NCBI GenBank assembly: GCA_019428855.1
Contig: JAHYJV010000005.1
Span: forward strand, 1 to 52,470
DNA: 52,470 nt
Source: Patescibacteria group bacterium
GTDB lineage: Bacteria; Patescibacteriota; Minisyncoccia; JAHIHE01; JAGLIN01
Reading direction: 5' to 3'
The translations under genes were made by a program, and so were the position numbers. A model generated the notes under the pieces. The model was not told the origin of the DNA. It saw only the letters and a list, made by a program, of their open reading frames with translations, and made no database searches. Of this stretch, positions 46,169 to 52,438 are shown one piece after another. How positions within the stretch are numbered: position 1 is the first letter of the stretch; each line of letters begins with the position of its first letter.

Positions 46169-48394
46169 ATGAGTAACAAAACTGTAAGAACAATGGCAGA
46201 GGATATTGAAAGTTTGAAAAAAGAAGCTTTGTCTTCTCAGGAGGCAAAATCAGATACTGCTACCCCAGTTCCAACGCCTCTTGCTCCCAGTGAACCAACA
46301 AAGAAAGATGAGATTCAAAAAATAAATACGGCTCCTATTTCCGATAATAGTCCATCAAAAACAACTACCCCAGTTCCAACTGTGAAATTTTCTGGTGCCG
46401 TAAATGATGCTCAAAGTAATGAACTAAAAACTTTAATCAACAGAATATCACGACAAACAGAAAAAGATATAGATAATGCGTCTGATATAAGCATTAAAAA
46501 AAGCGAAACAGAGACAAATACATCACCAAGTCTGCAAAATGACTCAGCACAACAAAGTAAAAAGGATAATAATACTATCAAGCCAGACCTTAATTCTACA
46601 CCGAGAAATTATTCGCCAACAAATAATGCTGCCAAGAAAGAAGATAAAAAAGAACAAATAGAAAAAGAGACGCTTGATGATATAATCAATGAAGAAAAAT
46701 CAACAGACGCTGATGCTAAGAACAAAGATATTGAGGATTTAAAAAAACTATTAGAGAGAATATCCAATACTTCATCTGATAATACTACAAAGGAAGCACA
46801 CAATGAGAGTTCTTCTTTAAATAGTGAAAAGATAAAATCACAAGAACTTGATCAGAAAATCCAAAACGATTTAAAATCTGATTTTACGGCGAATGAAACA
46901 AAATCAATTACTACAGATAAAACTAAACCGATTGCAAATAACATAAAAGAAAGTTTGCCATCGGAAATTAAAAATGAAATAGAACCAATTACGACTTCTA
47001 CACCAGAAAAGAAGACAACTACTCCAAACGACAAAAAAGCACTGTTTCAAACTAATCTAACGACAGGAGTGGAACAAACAGCTACAAATCTAAAGTCTGC
47101 TGTTATGCCAACGACGCTATCATCAAGTACAGAGAAATTTAACAAGACTGAAACAGTAATGTCTAAAGTCAAAGATGACGATAAACTCCTCGAAGAAAAA
47201 AAAGAAAAAACATCTTTTTGGAAAAAATTTTCAAAGGCTAAAAAAGAAACAATCTCAGCTGAAAAGATTAATCAATTGACACCTGCAGCTCAACTTCAAA
47301 ACGAGAAAAAAAATGATATTAATGAAAAACCAACGAATGCTGCTATTGTCGGATCTGGAGTCATAGAAAGTGCTCAAACAAAGCAAGAAGAAAGCGAAAA
47401 AAAGAAACAATTGATTAGCAATTATTATAAAGCAGATTATATTTCTCCAGTTGACAGGCTTGCTCAAGGAAAACAAGAACTTTATAGTTCACTTTCAAAA
47501 AAAGTAAACCTGAAAAGTGAAAAAGGGGAGCTAGATGCGCTAAAGCAGACCGAAGAAGGAAAAAAGAAGGAAAGAGTAATTACAAAAGACCAAGAATATA
47601 GAGAGTTAAAAAAGAGCATTAAACAGAAATATCATATAAGACTTTCTCTTCTTCCTTGGAAAAGAATTATTGTTCTTTCAATTTTTTTCCTTATTATAGT
47701 TGGCGTTGGCTATTGGAAGCTATTTTCAGCTATCACCCCATCTCCACCTCCACCTCCACAAATTGTTATCACAGGTGAGGAAATAAATGAATTTTCAAAC
47801 ATGGAAGATGAACTTGTTTTCAAGAAAAACGATTTCAATGTAACTCAACTCGAATTAGATGCCAAAACTATTTTTGCTCAAAACAAAAATATTGAGATTA
47901 TTAAATTAAAATTTATTGACAATGATACCGACCAGCAAGTCTTAACTTTTGAGAAAGCTCTTGAAATGATTCGAGTCAAAAATGACGAGGTAACCTTACC
48001 ATCTGATTTTCTTAATTTAACCACCAATTCATATAATATCTTCATTTTTAAAACAACCAAAGTACCAGTTTCTATTAGATATGGGATTGCTGTCAAAGCA
48101 AAAAGCGAGAATTCAGATAAGTTTCAGTTGATGATGAAATCATGGGAAGAAAATAGAATCCCAAATCAAAAAATGATAAGAATTCTGAAACCATTGTTTG
48201 TCAATGATGCTGGATTTGAGGAAGCTGATACATTTTTTTCTTCCGTTAATTATTCAAAAGAAAACATTGAATTGCGCTATGTTGGGATCGAGGGAAGTGA
48301 AAAAGCTATAGACTATTTCATTCACAAAGATATTTTAGTTATCACAACATCAAAAGACAGTGCCCTTCTGATGGCCGACCTCTTGATTAATTAA
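46169..48394 (+). CDS. long low-complexity single-pass membrane protein
   Basis: A 741-residue protein. It starts MSNKTVRTMAEDIESLKKEA, then has about 400 residues dominated by Ser, Thr, Lys, Asn, Asp, Glu and Pro with no predicted fold. A single membrane segment at about 497-517 (IIVLSIFFLIIVGVGYW) follows, then a Pro-rich linker (TPSPPPPPQI) and about 200 extracytoplasmic residues of mixed alpha/beta character. No family recognised. It begins 19 bases after pnp and is followed 18 bases later by a small membrane protein gene, so the three may be cotranscribed. Confidence 0.75.
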   Translation: MSNKTVRTMAEDIESLKKEALSSQEAKSDTATPVPTPLAPSEPTKKDEIQKINTAPISDNSPSKTTTPVPTVKFSGAVNDAQSNELKTLINRISRQTEKDIDNASDISIKKSETETNTSPSLQNDSAQQSKKDNNTIKPDLNSTPRNYSPTNNAAKKEDKKEQIEKETLDDIINEEKSTDADAKNKDIEDLKKLLERISNTSSDNTTKEAHNESSSLNSEKIKSQELDQKIQNDLKSDFTANETKSITTDKTKPIANNIKESLPSEIKNEIEPITTSTPEKKTTTPNDKKALFQTNLTTGVEQTATNLKSAVMPTTLSSSTEKFNKTETVMSKVKDDDKLLEEKKEKTSFWKKFSKAKKETISAEKINQLTPAAQLQNEKKNDINEKPTNAAIVGSGVIESAQTKQEESEKKKQLISNYYKADYISPVDRLAQGKQELYSSLSKKVNLKSEKGELDALKQTEEGKKKERVITKDQEYRELKKSIKQKYHIRLSLLPWKRIIVLSIFFLIIVGVGYWKLFSAITPSPPPPPQIVITGEEINEFSNMEDELVFKKNDFNVTQLELDAKTIFAQNKNIEIIKLKFIDNDTDQQVLTFEKALEMIRVKNDEVTLPSDFLNLTTNSYNIFIFKTTKVPVSIRYGIAVKAKSENSDKFQLMMKSWEENRIPNQKMIRILKPLFVNDAGFEEADTFFSSVNYSKENIELRYVGIEGSEKAIDYFIHKDILVITTSKDSALLMADLLIN

Positions 48395-48412
48395 AATTCT
48401 TAACCAATAAAT

Positions 48413-48577
48413 ATGAATAATAAAAAAATATTTCCCCTTATCTGCTTTATTCTCTTGGTAGTTGCGATAATAATGACGACCTACTTTAAAAATCTTGAAA
48501 AAAAGGTTGCCCAAGAAAATGCAAAAATTGAGCGGGAAAATAACAATCAAGGCCTAATCACTGATGACGAAAATTAA
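48413..48577 (+). CDS. small single-pass membrane protein, 54 residues
   Basis: An ORF of 54 codons: basic N-terminus MNNKKIFP, one membrane segment LICFILLVVAIIMTTYF, then a charged coiled-coil-like tail (LEKKVAQENAKIEREN) and an acidic end. No family recognised. The start lies 18 bases after the stop of the long membrane protein, and an intrinsic terminator follows, so it is probably the last gene of that unit. It is shorter than usual ORF cut-offs, so it may go unannotated. Confidence 0.6.
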   Translation: MNNKKIFPLICFILLVVAIIMTTYFKNLEKKVAQENAKIERENNNQGLITDDEN

Positions 48578-48592
48578 TCGACAATATCCTAA

Positions 48593-48626
48593 AAAAACAT
48601 TCATACTTAATATGAGTGTTTTTTTA
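48593..48626 (+). terminator. intrinsic terminator
   Basis: AAAAACATTCATA at 48593-48605 pairs with TATGAGTGTTTTT at 48611-48623 (one G-U pair) and continues into T. It ends the pnp-containing unit. Confidence 0.75.
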
Positions 48627-48630
48627 TTTG

Positions 48631-48783
48631 CTTTGAATTACGAAATGCCTCCTTTTGTCATTTCGAAATGAGCGATAGCGATTGAGAAATCCCTTCAACA
48701 ATATAAATTGCGATAATAATATTGAAGGGATTTCTCGCTTAAGGCTCAAAATGACACAAAAATTTGCATTTCGTAATTCAAAG
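48631..48783. repeat. 153-bp MITE with perfect 18-bp terminal inverted repeats
   Basis: CTTTGAATTACGAAATGC at 48631-48648 is the exact reverse complement of 48766-48783. Inside these, TTTTGTCATTTCG and CAAAATGACAC continue the symmetry, and GAAATCCCTTCAA with TTGAAGGGATTTC form an inner palindrome. There is no ORF. A copy with nearly the same ends lies at 20681-20854, and a lone end (CCTTGAATTACGAACT) at 38344. Confidence 0.85.
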
Positions 48784-49149
48784 TAGTTGACTAAATTTCA
48801 AAAACCGCTAATATCATATTATGAGTTCTAAAAAATAATATTATATAAAAAGAGTTAGCACAGGTTATTAGAATCTGAAGGAATTGAGATAAATCCTACA
48901 TTCAGCAGAAGACTAATAAAATTTATAGATGTTGCCTTTTCAAATAATGGTTTTCAGGCAAAGATATCTGGAAACTGATTAACAAAGAGCTTTTAGTTTT
49001 TTTCTTTCTTTGTATTTATTAATAGACTAAAAAATGTAGGAGGCTCCGATAAAATGATTAAGATACAATTTTGGAATTTGTTAATAAGTTTATCCTGAAT
49101 TTATATAATGTGCTTTAAAGAGGTTTCTATAGTGTTTATCAAATATATT
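48784..49149. other. gene-free stretch before tRNA-Ser
   Basis: No supported gene. A start-less open stretch at 48862-48976 reads RLLESEGIEINPTFSRRLIK and may be a relic of a lost gene; it is too short to assign. Confidence 0.3.
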
Positions 49150-49236
49150 GGAAGGGTGACTGAGTGGTTGAAAGTGCTGCTCTCGAAAAGCAGTGGGCCA
49201 GCAATGGTTCCGCGAGTTCGAATCTCGCCCCTTCCG
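49150..49236 (+). tRNA. tRNA-Ser (anticodon CGA)
   Basis: It starts GGAAGGG TGACTGAGTGG and ends CCCTTCC G. The anticodon arm is GCTGCTCTCGAAAAGCAGT with CGA; the variable arm is long, and the T arm reads GCGAGTTCGAATCTCGC. The G discriminator is normal for tRNA-Ser. CCA is not encoded. Confidence 0.93.
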
Positions 49237-49363
49237 CCTCGAAAAAAAAACTGACACTCTGAAGGTGAACTCCAGCGATATATTGATTTTTCATCTAATA
49301 AAATTGGCTGTATCTCACTTTTTTCCAAGAACATTGTTGTCTTATTCAGAACTTAAGAACATC

Positions 49364-49372
49364 TTATCCACA
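49364..49372 (+). promoter_or_regulatory. DnaA-box match upstream of the RiPP promoter
   Basis: A perfect TTATCCACA lies 8 bases before the TTGACA at 49381. It may be incidental; it is noted because the equivalent place before the second repeat copy at 52348 has no such box. Confidence 0.3.
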
Positions 49373-49380
49373 GAAAACGG

Positions 49381-49408
49381 TTGACAAGTCTTAAAGTTAT
49401 GCGAGACT
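49381..49408 (+). promoter_or_regulatory. candidate promoter of the RiPP operon
   Basis: TTGACA at 49381-49386 is followed 16 bases later by GAGACT, a poor -10. The corresponding place in the second repeat has TTGACA at 52325 and TAGACT 16 bases on. The -35 is conserved at the same offset (2944 bases) in both copies although the bases between differ, which argues that it is functional. Confidence 0.4.
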
Positions 49409-49490
49409 CTATTATTAAAGTAGTATATGATATAGAAAGAGGAGGGGATAGACAAATGTCTATTTGTTATAGTTCTTTAACAAAAACAAA
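49404..49490 (+). repeat. 87-bp direct repeat, left copy
   Basis: Positions 49404-49490 are identical, base for base, to 52348-52434. The repeat begins AGACTCTATTATTAAAG and includes the ribosome-binding site GAGGAGGGG and the first 11 codons plus two bases of a short ORF. It starts 167 bases after the tRNA-Ser. Confidence 0.95.
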
Positions 49491-49527
49491 TCAACTTTTT
49501 CAAGGGAAGGTTTTTAGAGGGTTATGA
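49456..49527 (+). CDS. leader-peptide ORF, 23 codons
   Basis: ATG at 49456 follows AGGAGGGGATAGACAA, a strong ribosome-binding site. The peptide is MSICYSSLTKTNQLFQ followed by GKVFRGL and a stop at 49527. It resembles no known family. The repeated copy at 52400 has the same first 11 residues and then ends. Its place between the promoter and the hairpins preceding the precursor gene suggests a regulatory leader peptide; it could alternatively be a second small product of the cluster. Confidence 0.45.
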   Translation: MSICYSSLTKTNQLFQGKVFRGL

Positions 49528-49627
49528 GATAAGTTGAAAGTCCATAAAGTAAGTGAATTAATCACTTTATAACTTTCTACTCCGACATATAATCTTTTAG
49601 AAATCTCCCTTGAAGAAGTTAAGGGAG
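49501..49627 (+). promoter_or_regulatory. possible attenuator with competing hairpins
   Basis: Hairpin 1 pairs GAAAG 49536-49540 and ATAAAGT 49544-49550 with ACTTTAT 49564-49570 and CTTTC 49573-49577. Hairpin 2 pairs CTCCCTT 49605-49611 with AAGGGAG 49621-49627. The same CTCCCTT region can instead pair with CAAGGGA 49501-49507, inside the leader ORF (TCCCTTG 49606-49612), so the two states exclude each other. This is the usual logic of leader-peptide attenuation. Confidence 0.4.
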
Positions 49628-49655
49628 TAATATAAAATTCAGGAGGTGATTTGCC

Positions 49656-49826
49656 ATTAAAAAATATAAAAAGCCCGTGGTTGTAAGTCCCGGTTATTCC
49701 CCTGAGCCAGTAGAGGCGGGATGTTGCCTGACTAGTTGCGGTGGATCGCCTGGCGGAATGCAAGCAGGACGACATCTTAATCGCGAAGCTAAATCAACGC
49801 TCGCAATTTTAGAGATGTTAGAATAG
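49656..49826 (+). CDS. candidate radical-SAM RiPP precursor peptide (56 residues)
   Basis: An open frame of 56 codons directly before the radical SAM gene. A perfect Shine-Dalgarno AGGAGGTGAT (49641-49650) ends 5 bases before ATT at 49656, the first codon after an in-frame TGA; no ATG, GTG or TTG suits the spacing, so the start appears to be ATT. The product begins (M)KKYKKPVVV, a basic Y-x-K-P-x-V leader common in radical-SAM RiPP precursors. Residues 21-34 are AGCCLTSCGGSPGG, a compact Cys/Gly core with C23, C24 and C28, and a helical tail of about 20 residues ending AILEMLE follows. The region is strikingly G+C-rich for this window (53 of 90 bases at 49671-49760). Confidence 0.6.
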   Translation: MKKYKKPVVVSPGYSPEPVEAGCCLTSCGGSPGGMQAGRHLNREAKSTLAILEMLE

Positions 49827-49872
49827 ATCATAATAATTTATTCTGCTTGAAAAAATATACCCGATGAACAAT

Positions 49873-49898
49873 GGAGCATAATCTAATAATTATGCTCC
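49873..49898 (+). other. intercistronic hairpin between precursor and maturase
   Basis: GGAGCATAAT 49873-49882 pairs perfectly with ATTATGCTCC 49889-49898 across a 6-base loop. No long T-run follows (GAACTTTTC), so it is at most a weak terminator. Such hairpins in RiPP operons limit expression of the enzyme relative to the precursor. Confidence 0.6.
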
Positions 49899-49949
49899 GA
49901 ACTTTTCTGTGCTACAGAACTGAGAATTATAAGGAGGAATTAAAAAACA

Positions 49950-51179
49950 ATGAGAGTTAAGATTAGAAAAGAAAGAAATTGCTATTTGGCATATTTTATT
50001 GATTCACGCCGAGTAGTGGAGATTAATGAAGTTGGTTCAATTATTCTAAATCTGCTGTTTAACCAAGAAAAAGATACGAAAAAAATCGCTGAAATTATAG
50101 CGGATAATTATCAAATTTCGTTATCTCAGGCAAAGAACGATATCGCTGAATTTTTAACAGAGATTAAAGCAGAAGTTCATCCTAATGGTTTCAATGTAAT
50201 TGAACAAAAGCAACTGGAAGTTCCATTGGGAATAGAGCTGGAAATTACCACTTCTTGTAATTTGTGTTGTAAGCACTGTTTTCAGAAACATCACGATGGT
50301 GCGCATATGCCAACAAAAAAAGTCATCGGCATTATTGGCAAGCTTGCTGATTGTCAAGTGTGCGAAGTGAGTATTATTGGCGGAGAACCGTTTAAGCATG
50401 AAGGACTAATGGAAATTTTGGAGTATTGCCAAAGTCGGGAAATGGCTGTCAATTTAGTTACCAACGCTACACTTATAGACAAAGCTACGATTGAAAAGTT
50501 GGCTAACATTAGTCGTCTTGTCATAATTGTCAGTCTTGATGGCACAAAAGAAATTCATGATTACATTAGAGGCAAAGGTGTTTTTAGCAAAGTTGACTTT
50601 ATTTTAAAACAACTCTGCGCTAAAAACATTGCCATTGAAATAACTTGCACGCTCAATTCGGCTAATCTTCCAATTTATCGAGAAGTTATTGAGTATTGCG
50701 AAAGTCTAGGTGTTCCTTGTAATTTCAATTTGTTTAAGCCATTTAAAACAGAGCACGAGAAATTGATTCCCAATCCTAATATATTTTTTGAAACAATTGC
50801 TGACCTGCTTAGATTGCGACGCGACAAAGAATATAAAATTGGACTATCAAATGCCGCTATTGTTACTGAATTACTTGGATTGCCTTCTCGCAATGAATGT
50901 CGTGCCACAAGATCGGGAATGGTCATTGATGTAAATGGCAGAATGATTACATGTCCCTCGTTGCTTGCAGCTGGTTATTATCAAAAAGATGAACTGCCGT
51001 TTTTTGATGATAATTTCATGGAAACATGGCAAAATCATGAAATCTTTGCTCGCTTTAGAAAGAATGGTCTTCAGGAATGCCAAGCGCGATCTTTTATTTT
51101 CAACAAAGATGTACATGGCTATGATCCGTATGGAATCACTGCTTTTCGCGAGTATTGGCACAATAAAAAAACAGAATAA
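49950..51179 (+). CDS. radical SAM RiPP maturase with PqqD-like N-terminus
   Basis: A 409-residue protein. Residues 1-80 form a PqqD-like recognition domain (RRVVEINEVGSIILNLLF, then ISLSQAKNDIAEFLTEIKAE), the element that binds RiPP leader peptides. Residues 92-300 are a radical SAM domain: CNLCCKHCFQKHH contains the CxxxCxxC cluster motif, followed by SIIGGEPFKHEGL and LDGTKEIHDYIRG. The C-terminal part resembles SPASM/Twitch but keeps fewer cysteines: NECRATRSGMVIDVNGRMIT and C, then LQECQARSFIF and GYDPYG. The last motif has Gly where related enzymes often have Cys, so it may bind one auxiliary cluster rather than two. A good Shine-Dalgarno AAGGAGGAA precedes the ATG. Confidence 0.85.
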   Translation: MRVKIRKERNCYLAYFIDSRRVVEINEVGSIILNLLFNQEKDTKKIAEIIADNYQISLSQAKNDIAEFLTEIKAEVHPNGFNVIEQKQLEVPLGIELEITTSCNLCCKHCFQKHHDGAHMPTKKVIGIIGKLADCQVCEVSIIGGEPFKHEGLMEILEYCQSREMAVNLVTNATLIDKATIEKLANISRLVIIVSLDGTKEIHDYIRGKGVFSKVDFILKQLCAKNIAIEITCTLNSANLPIYREVIEYCESLGVPCNFNLFKPFKTEHEKLIPNPNIFFETIADLLRLRRDKEYKIGLSNAAIVTELLGLPSRNECRATRSGMVIDVNGRMITCPSLLAAGYYQKDELPFFDDNFMETWQNHEIFARFRKNGLQECQARSFIFNKDVHGYDPYGITAFREYWHNKKTE

Positions 51180-51202
51180 TCAAATTAAAATGAAAAATAT
51201 GG

Positions 51203-51229
51203 CTACCGAACAACCGGTAGTCTTTTTTT
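51203..51229 (+). terminator. intrinsic terminator after the maturase gene
   Basis: CTACCG 51203-51208 and CGGTAG 51215-51220 form a stem with loop AACAAC, followed by TCTTTTTTTG. It separates the maturase from the convergent methyltransferase gene ending at 51244. Confidence 0.85.
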
Positions 51230-51243
51230 GAATGTAGAAGTCA

Positions 51244-52164
51244 TTATAGTTCTTGAGTTCGATGCATTTTATCTAACTTTTTTTGTTGAGAAGCTAATCT
51301 AAAATAAGAACCGCAAATTAAGTTTTGTTTATCTGTAGATATTTTTTGAACAAAATATCTATACAGATGCAACCATTGCTTAAAATTTAAATCGCCAGGT
51401 CTGGCGGATGAAGCAAATTTTAATATTTGAGATTGACGCTTGAACTGTTCATGAGTAAGAATTTTTTTTATCCTTTCTTTTAAATTTCTGCCATGTTGAA
51501 TAAAAATATAAGCAATAAAATCGTTGTATTTTTTTACTTCTTCAATAATGATTAAAGGTTTGTCACGCTTTTTAATCCTAAGCAGGACTATATTTACTTT
51601 GGGCGCTGGAAAAAAATCAGTGCGTTTGAAGTGATATAATATTGTTAATTCAAAATATGGCTTTATCATCAACGAACTAAACCGCTCTTTGCCACAGGGA
51701 CTGCCAGCGTATTTTTTAGCCGCTTCTTCTTGAATAATCAAATATGAATCTTCCGGCGGATTGGGCGCTAGCGTTAATTTAGCCATTATATCAGCCGTTA
51801 GGTTAAAGGGGATATTTGAAAAAACTTTATAACTTTCTCTAAACGGCAGTTTTGTTTTTAAAAAATCCGCAAACACTATTTCTGTATTCTTTTTGCCAGC
51901 AAACATTTGATTAAGTTTTTCAAACAAATTTCGGTCATACTCTATGGCAATCACTCTGGCGCAATGTTTAGCCAACTGGCAAGTAATTACACCTCTTCCT
52001 GGACCTATTTCATAAACTACATCGCTATTGCTAATACTGCTGTTATTTACCAGTTTGGCAATTAATTCAGATCTCCGCAAGAAATTTTGTGAATGACTTA
52101 ATTGTCTTCCGCCTGTTATTAAAGTTTTTAAATATTCATTCCTATTGTTATTTTTATATCTCAT
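51244..52164 (-). CDS. rRNA adenine N6-methyltransferase (Erm/KsgA family)
   Basis: A 306-residue SAM-dependent rRNA adenine methyltransferase. The N-terminus RQLSHSQNFLRRSELIAKLV, motif I VVYEIGPGRGVITCQLA, the acidic AIEYDRNLFEKL, and the catalytic motif IV FSNIPFNLTADIM are all present, as is the FFPAPKVNIVLLRI block. S-Q-N-F-L at the start and N-I-P-F favour the Erm group (dimethylation of 23S A2058, giving macrolide-lincosamide-streptogramin B resistance) over KsgA (16S A1518/A1519), whose usual forms are GQNFL and NLPY. That choice is tentative. It lies inside the 87-bp direct repeats with the RiPP genes, convergent to the maturase. Confidence 0.75.
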   Translation of the reverse strand: MRYKNNNRNEYLKTLITGGRQLSHSQNFLRRSELIAKLVNNSSISNSDVVYEIGPGRGVITCQLAKHCARVIAIEYDRNLFEKLNQMFAGKKNTEIVFADFLKTKLPFRESYKVFSNIPFNLTADIMAKLTLAPNPPEDSYLIIQEEAAKKYAGSPCGKERFSSLMIKPYFELTILYHFKRTDFFPAPKVNIVLLRIKKRDKPLIIIEEVKKYNDFIAYIFIQHGRNLKERIKKILTHEQFKRQSQILKFASSARPGDLNFKQWLHLYRYFVQKISTDKQNLICGSYFRLASQQKKLDKMHRTQEL

Positions 52165-52347
52165 AATGTTTTTATAGATAATAATAATTTATCTCGCGAT
52201 TAGTTTATTCGACTTTATCGGCTTTTAGAATTTTTGTTCAAATAAATTATAGCATATTTACTTTAAAAAGTTTATCCTGAGTTATACTACAAATTTCGGT
52301 GTCATTTTAGATGATTTGGGACCCTTGACAAACTTTTTCTTCGTGCT

Positions 52348-52434
52348 AGACTCTATTATTAAAGTAGTATATGATATAGAAAGAGGAGGGGATAGACAAA
52401 TGTCTATTTGTTATAGTTCTTTAACAAAAACAAA
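52348..52434 (+). repeat. 87-bp direct repeat, right copy
   Basis: Identical to 49404-49490; offset 2944 bases. A TTGACA at 52325 keeps the same distance to the repeat as in the left copy. It lies 184 bases upstream of, and divergent to, the methyltransferase gene start. The window ends 36 bases later, so what it leads into is not visible. Confidence 0.95.
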
Positions 52435-52438
52435 ATAA
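52400..52438 (+). CDS. second copy of the leader-peptide ORF start, 12 codons
   Basis: ATG at 52400 after the same GAGGAGGGG ribosome-binding site gives MSICYSSLTKTK and then TAA. The first 11 residues equal those of the ORF at 49456; the copies part exactly where the 87-bp repeat ends. It may be a leader for a transcript running out of the window or a recombination footprint. Confidence 0.3.
   Translation: MSICYSSLTKTK

Noticed and set aside
46609-47034. Minus-strand Ser/Val-rich ORFs inside the long membrane protein
   Set aside because: They mirror the low-complexity Lys/Asp/Thr coding of the plus strand and have no independent support.
49101-49334. Minus-strand ORF across tRNA-Ser
   Set aside because: It is the antisense of the tRNA; a typical artefact (RGGRGEIRTRGTI-like translation of a tRNA gene).
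49651-49686. TTG start giving an 11-residue peptide as the RiPP precursor
   Set aside because: It is too close to the Shine-Dalgarno and encodes no Cys or core-like sequence before stopping; the overlapping ATT frame fits far better.
49500-49775. Minus-strand 91-residue ORF over the RiPP precursor
   Set aside because: It lacks a ribosome-binding site and lies antisense to the well-spaced Shine-Dalgarno and Cys-rich peptide; composition is Ser/Thr-rich without a fold or family.
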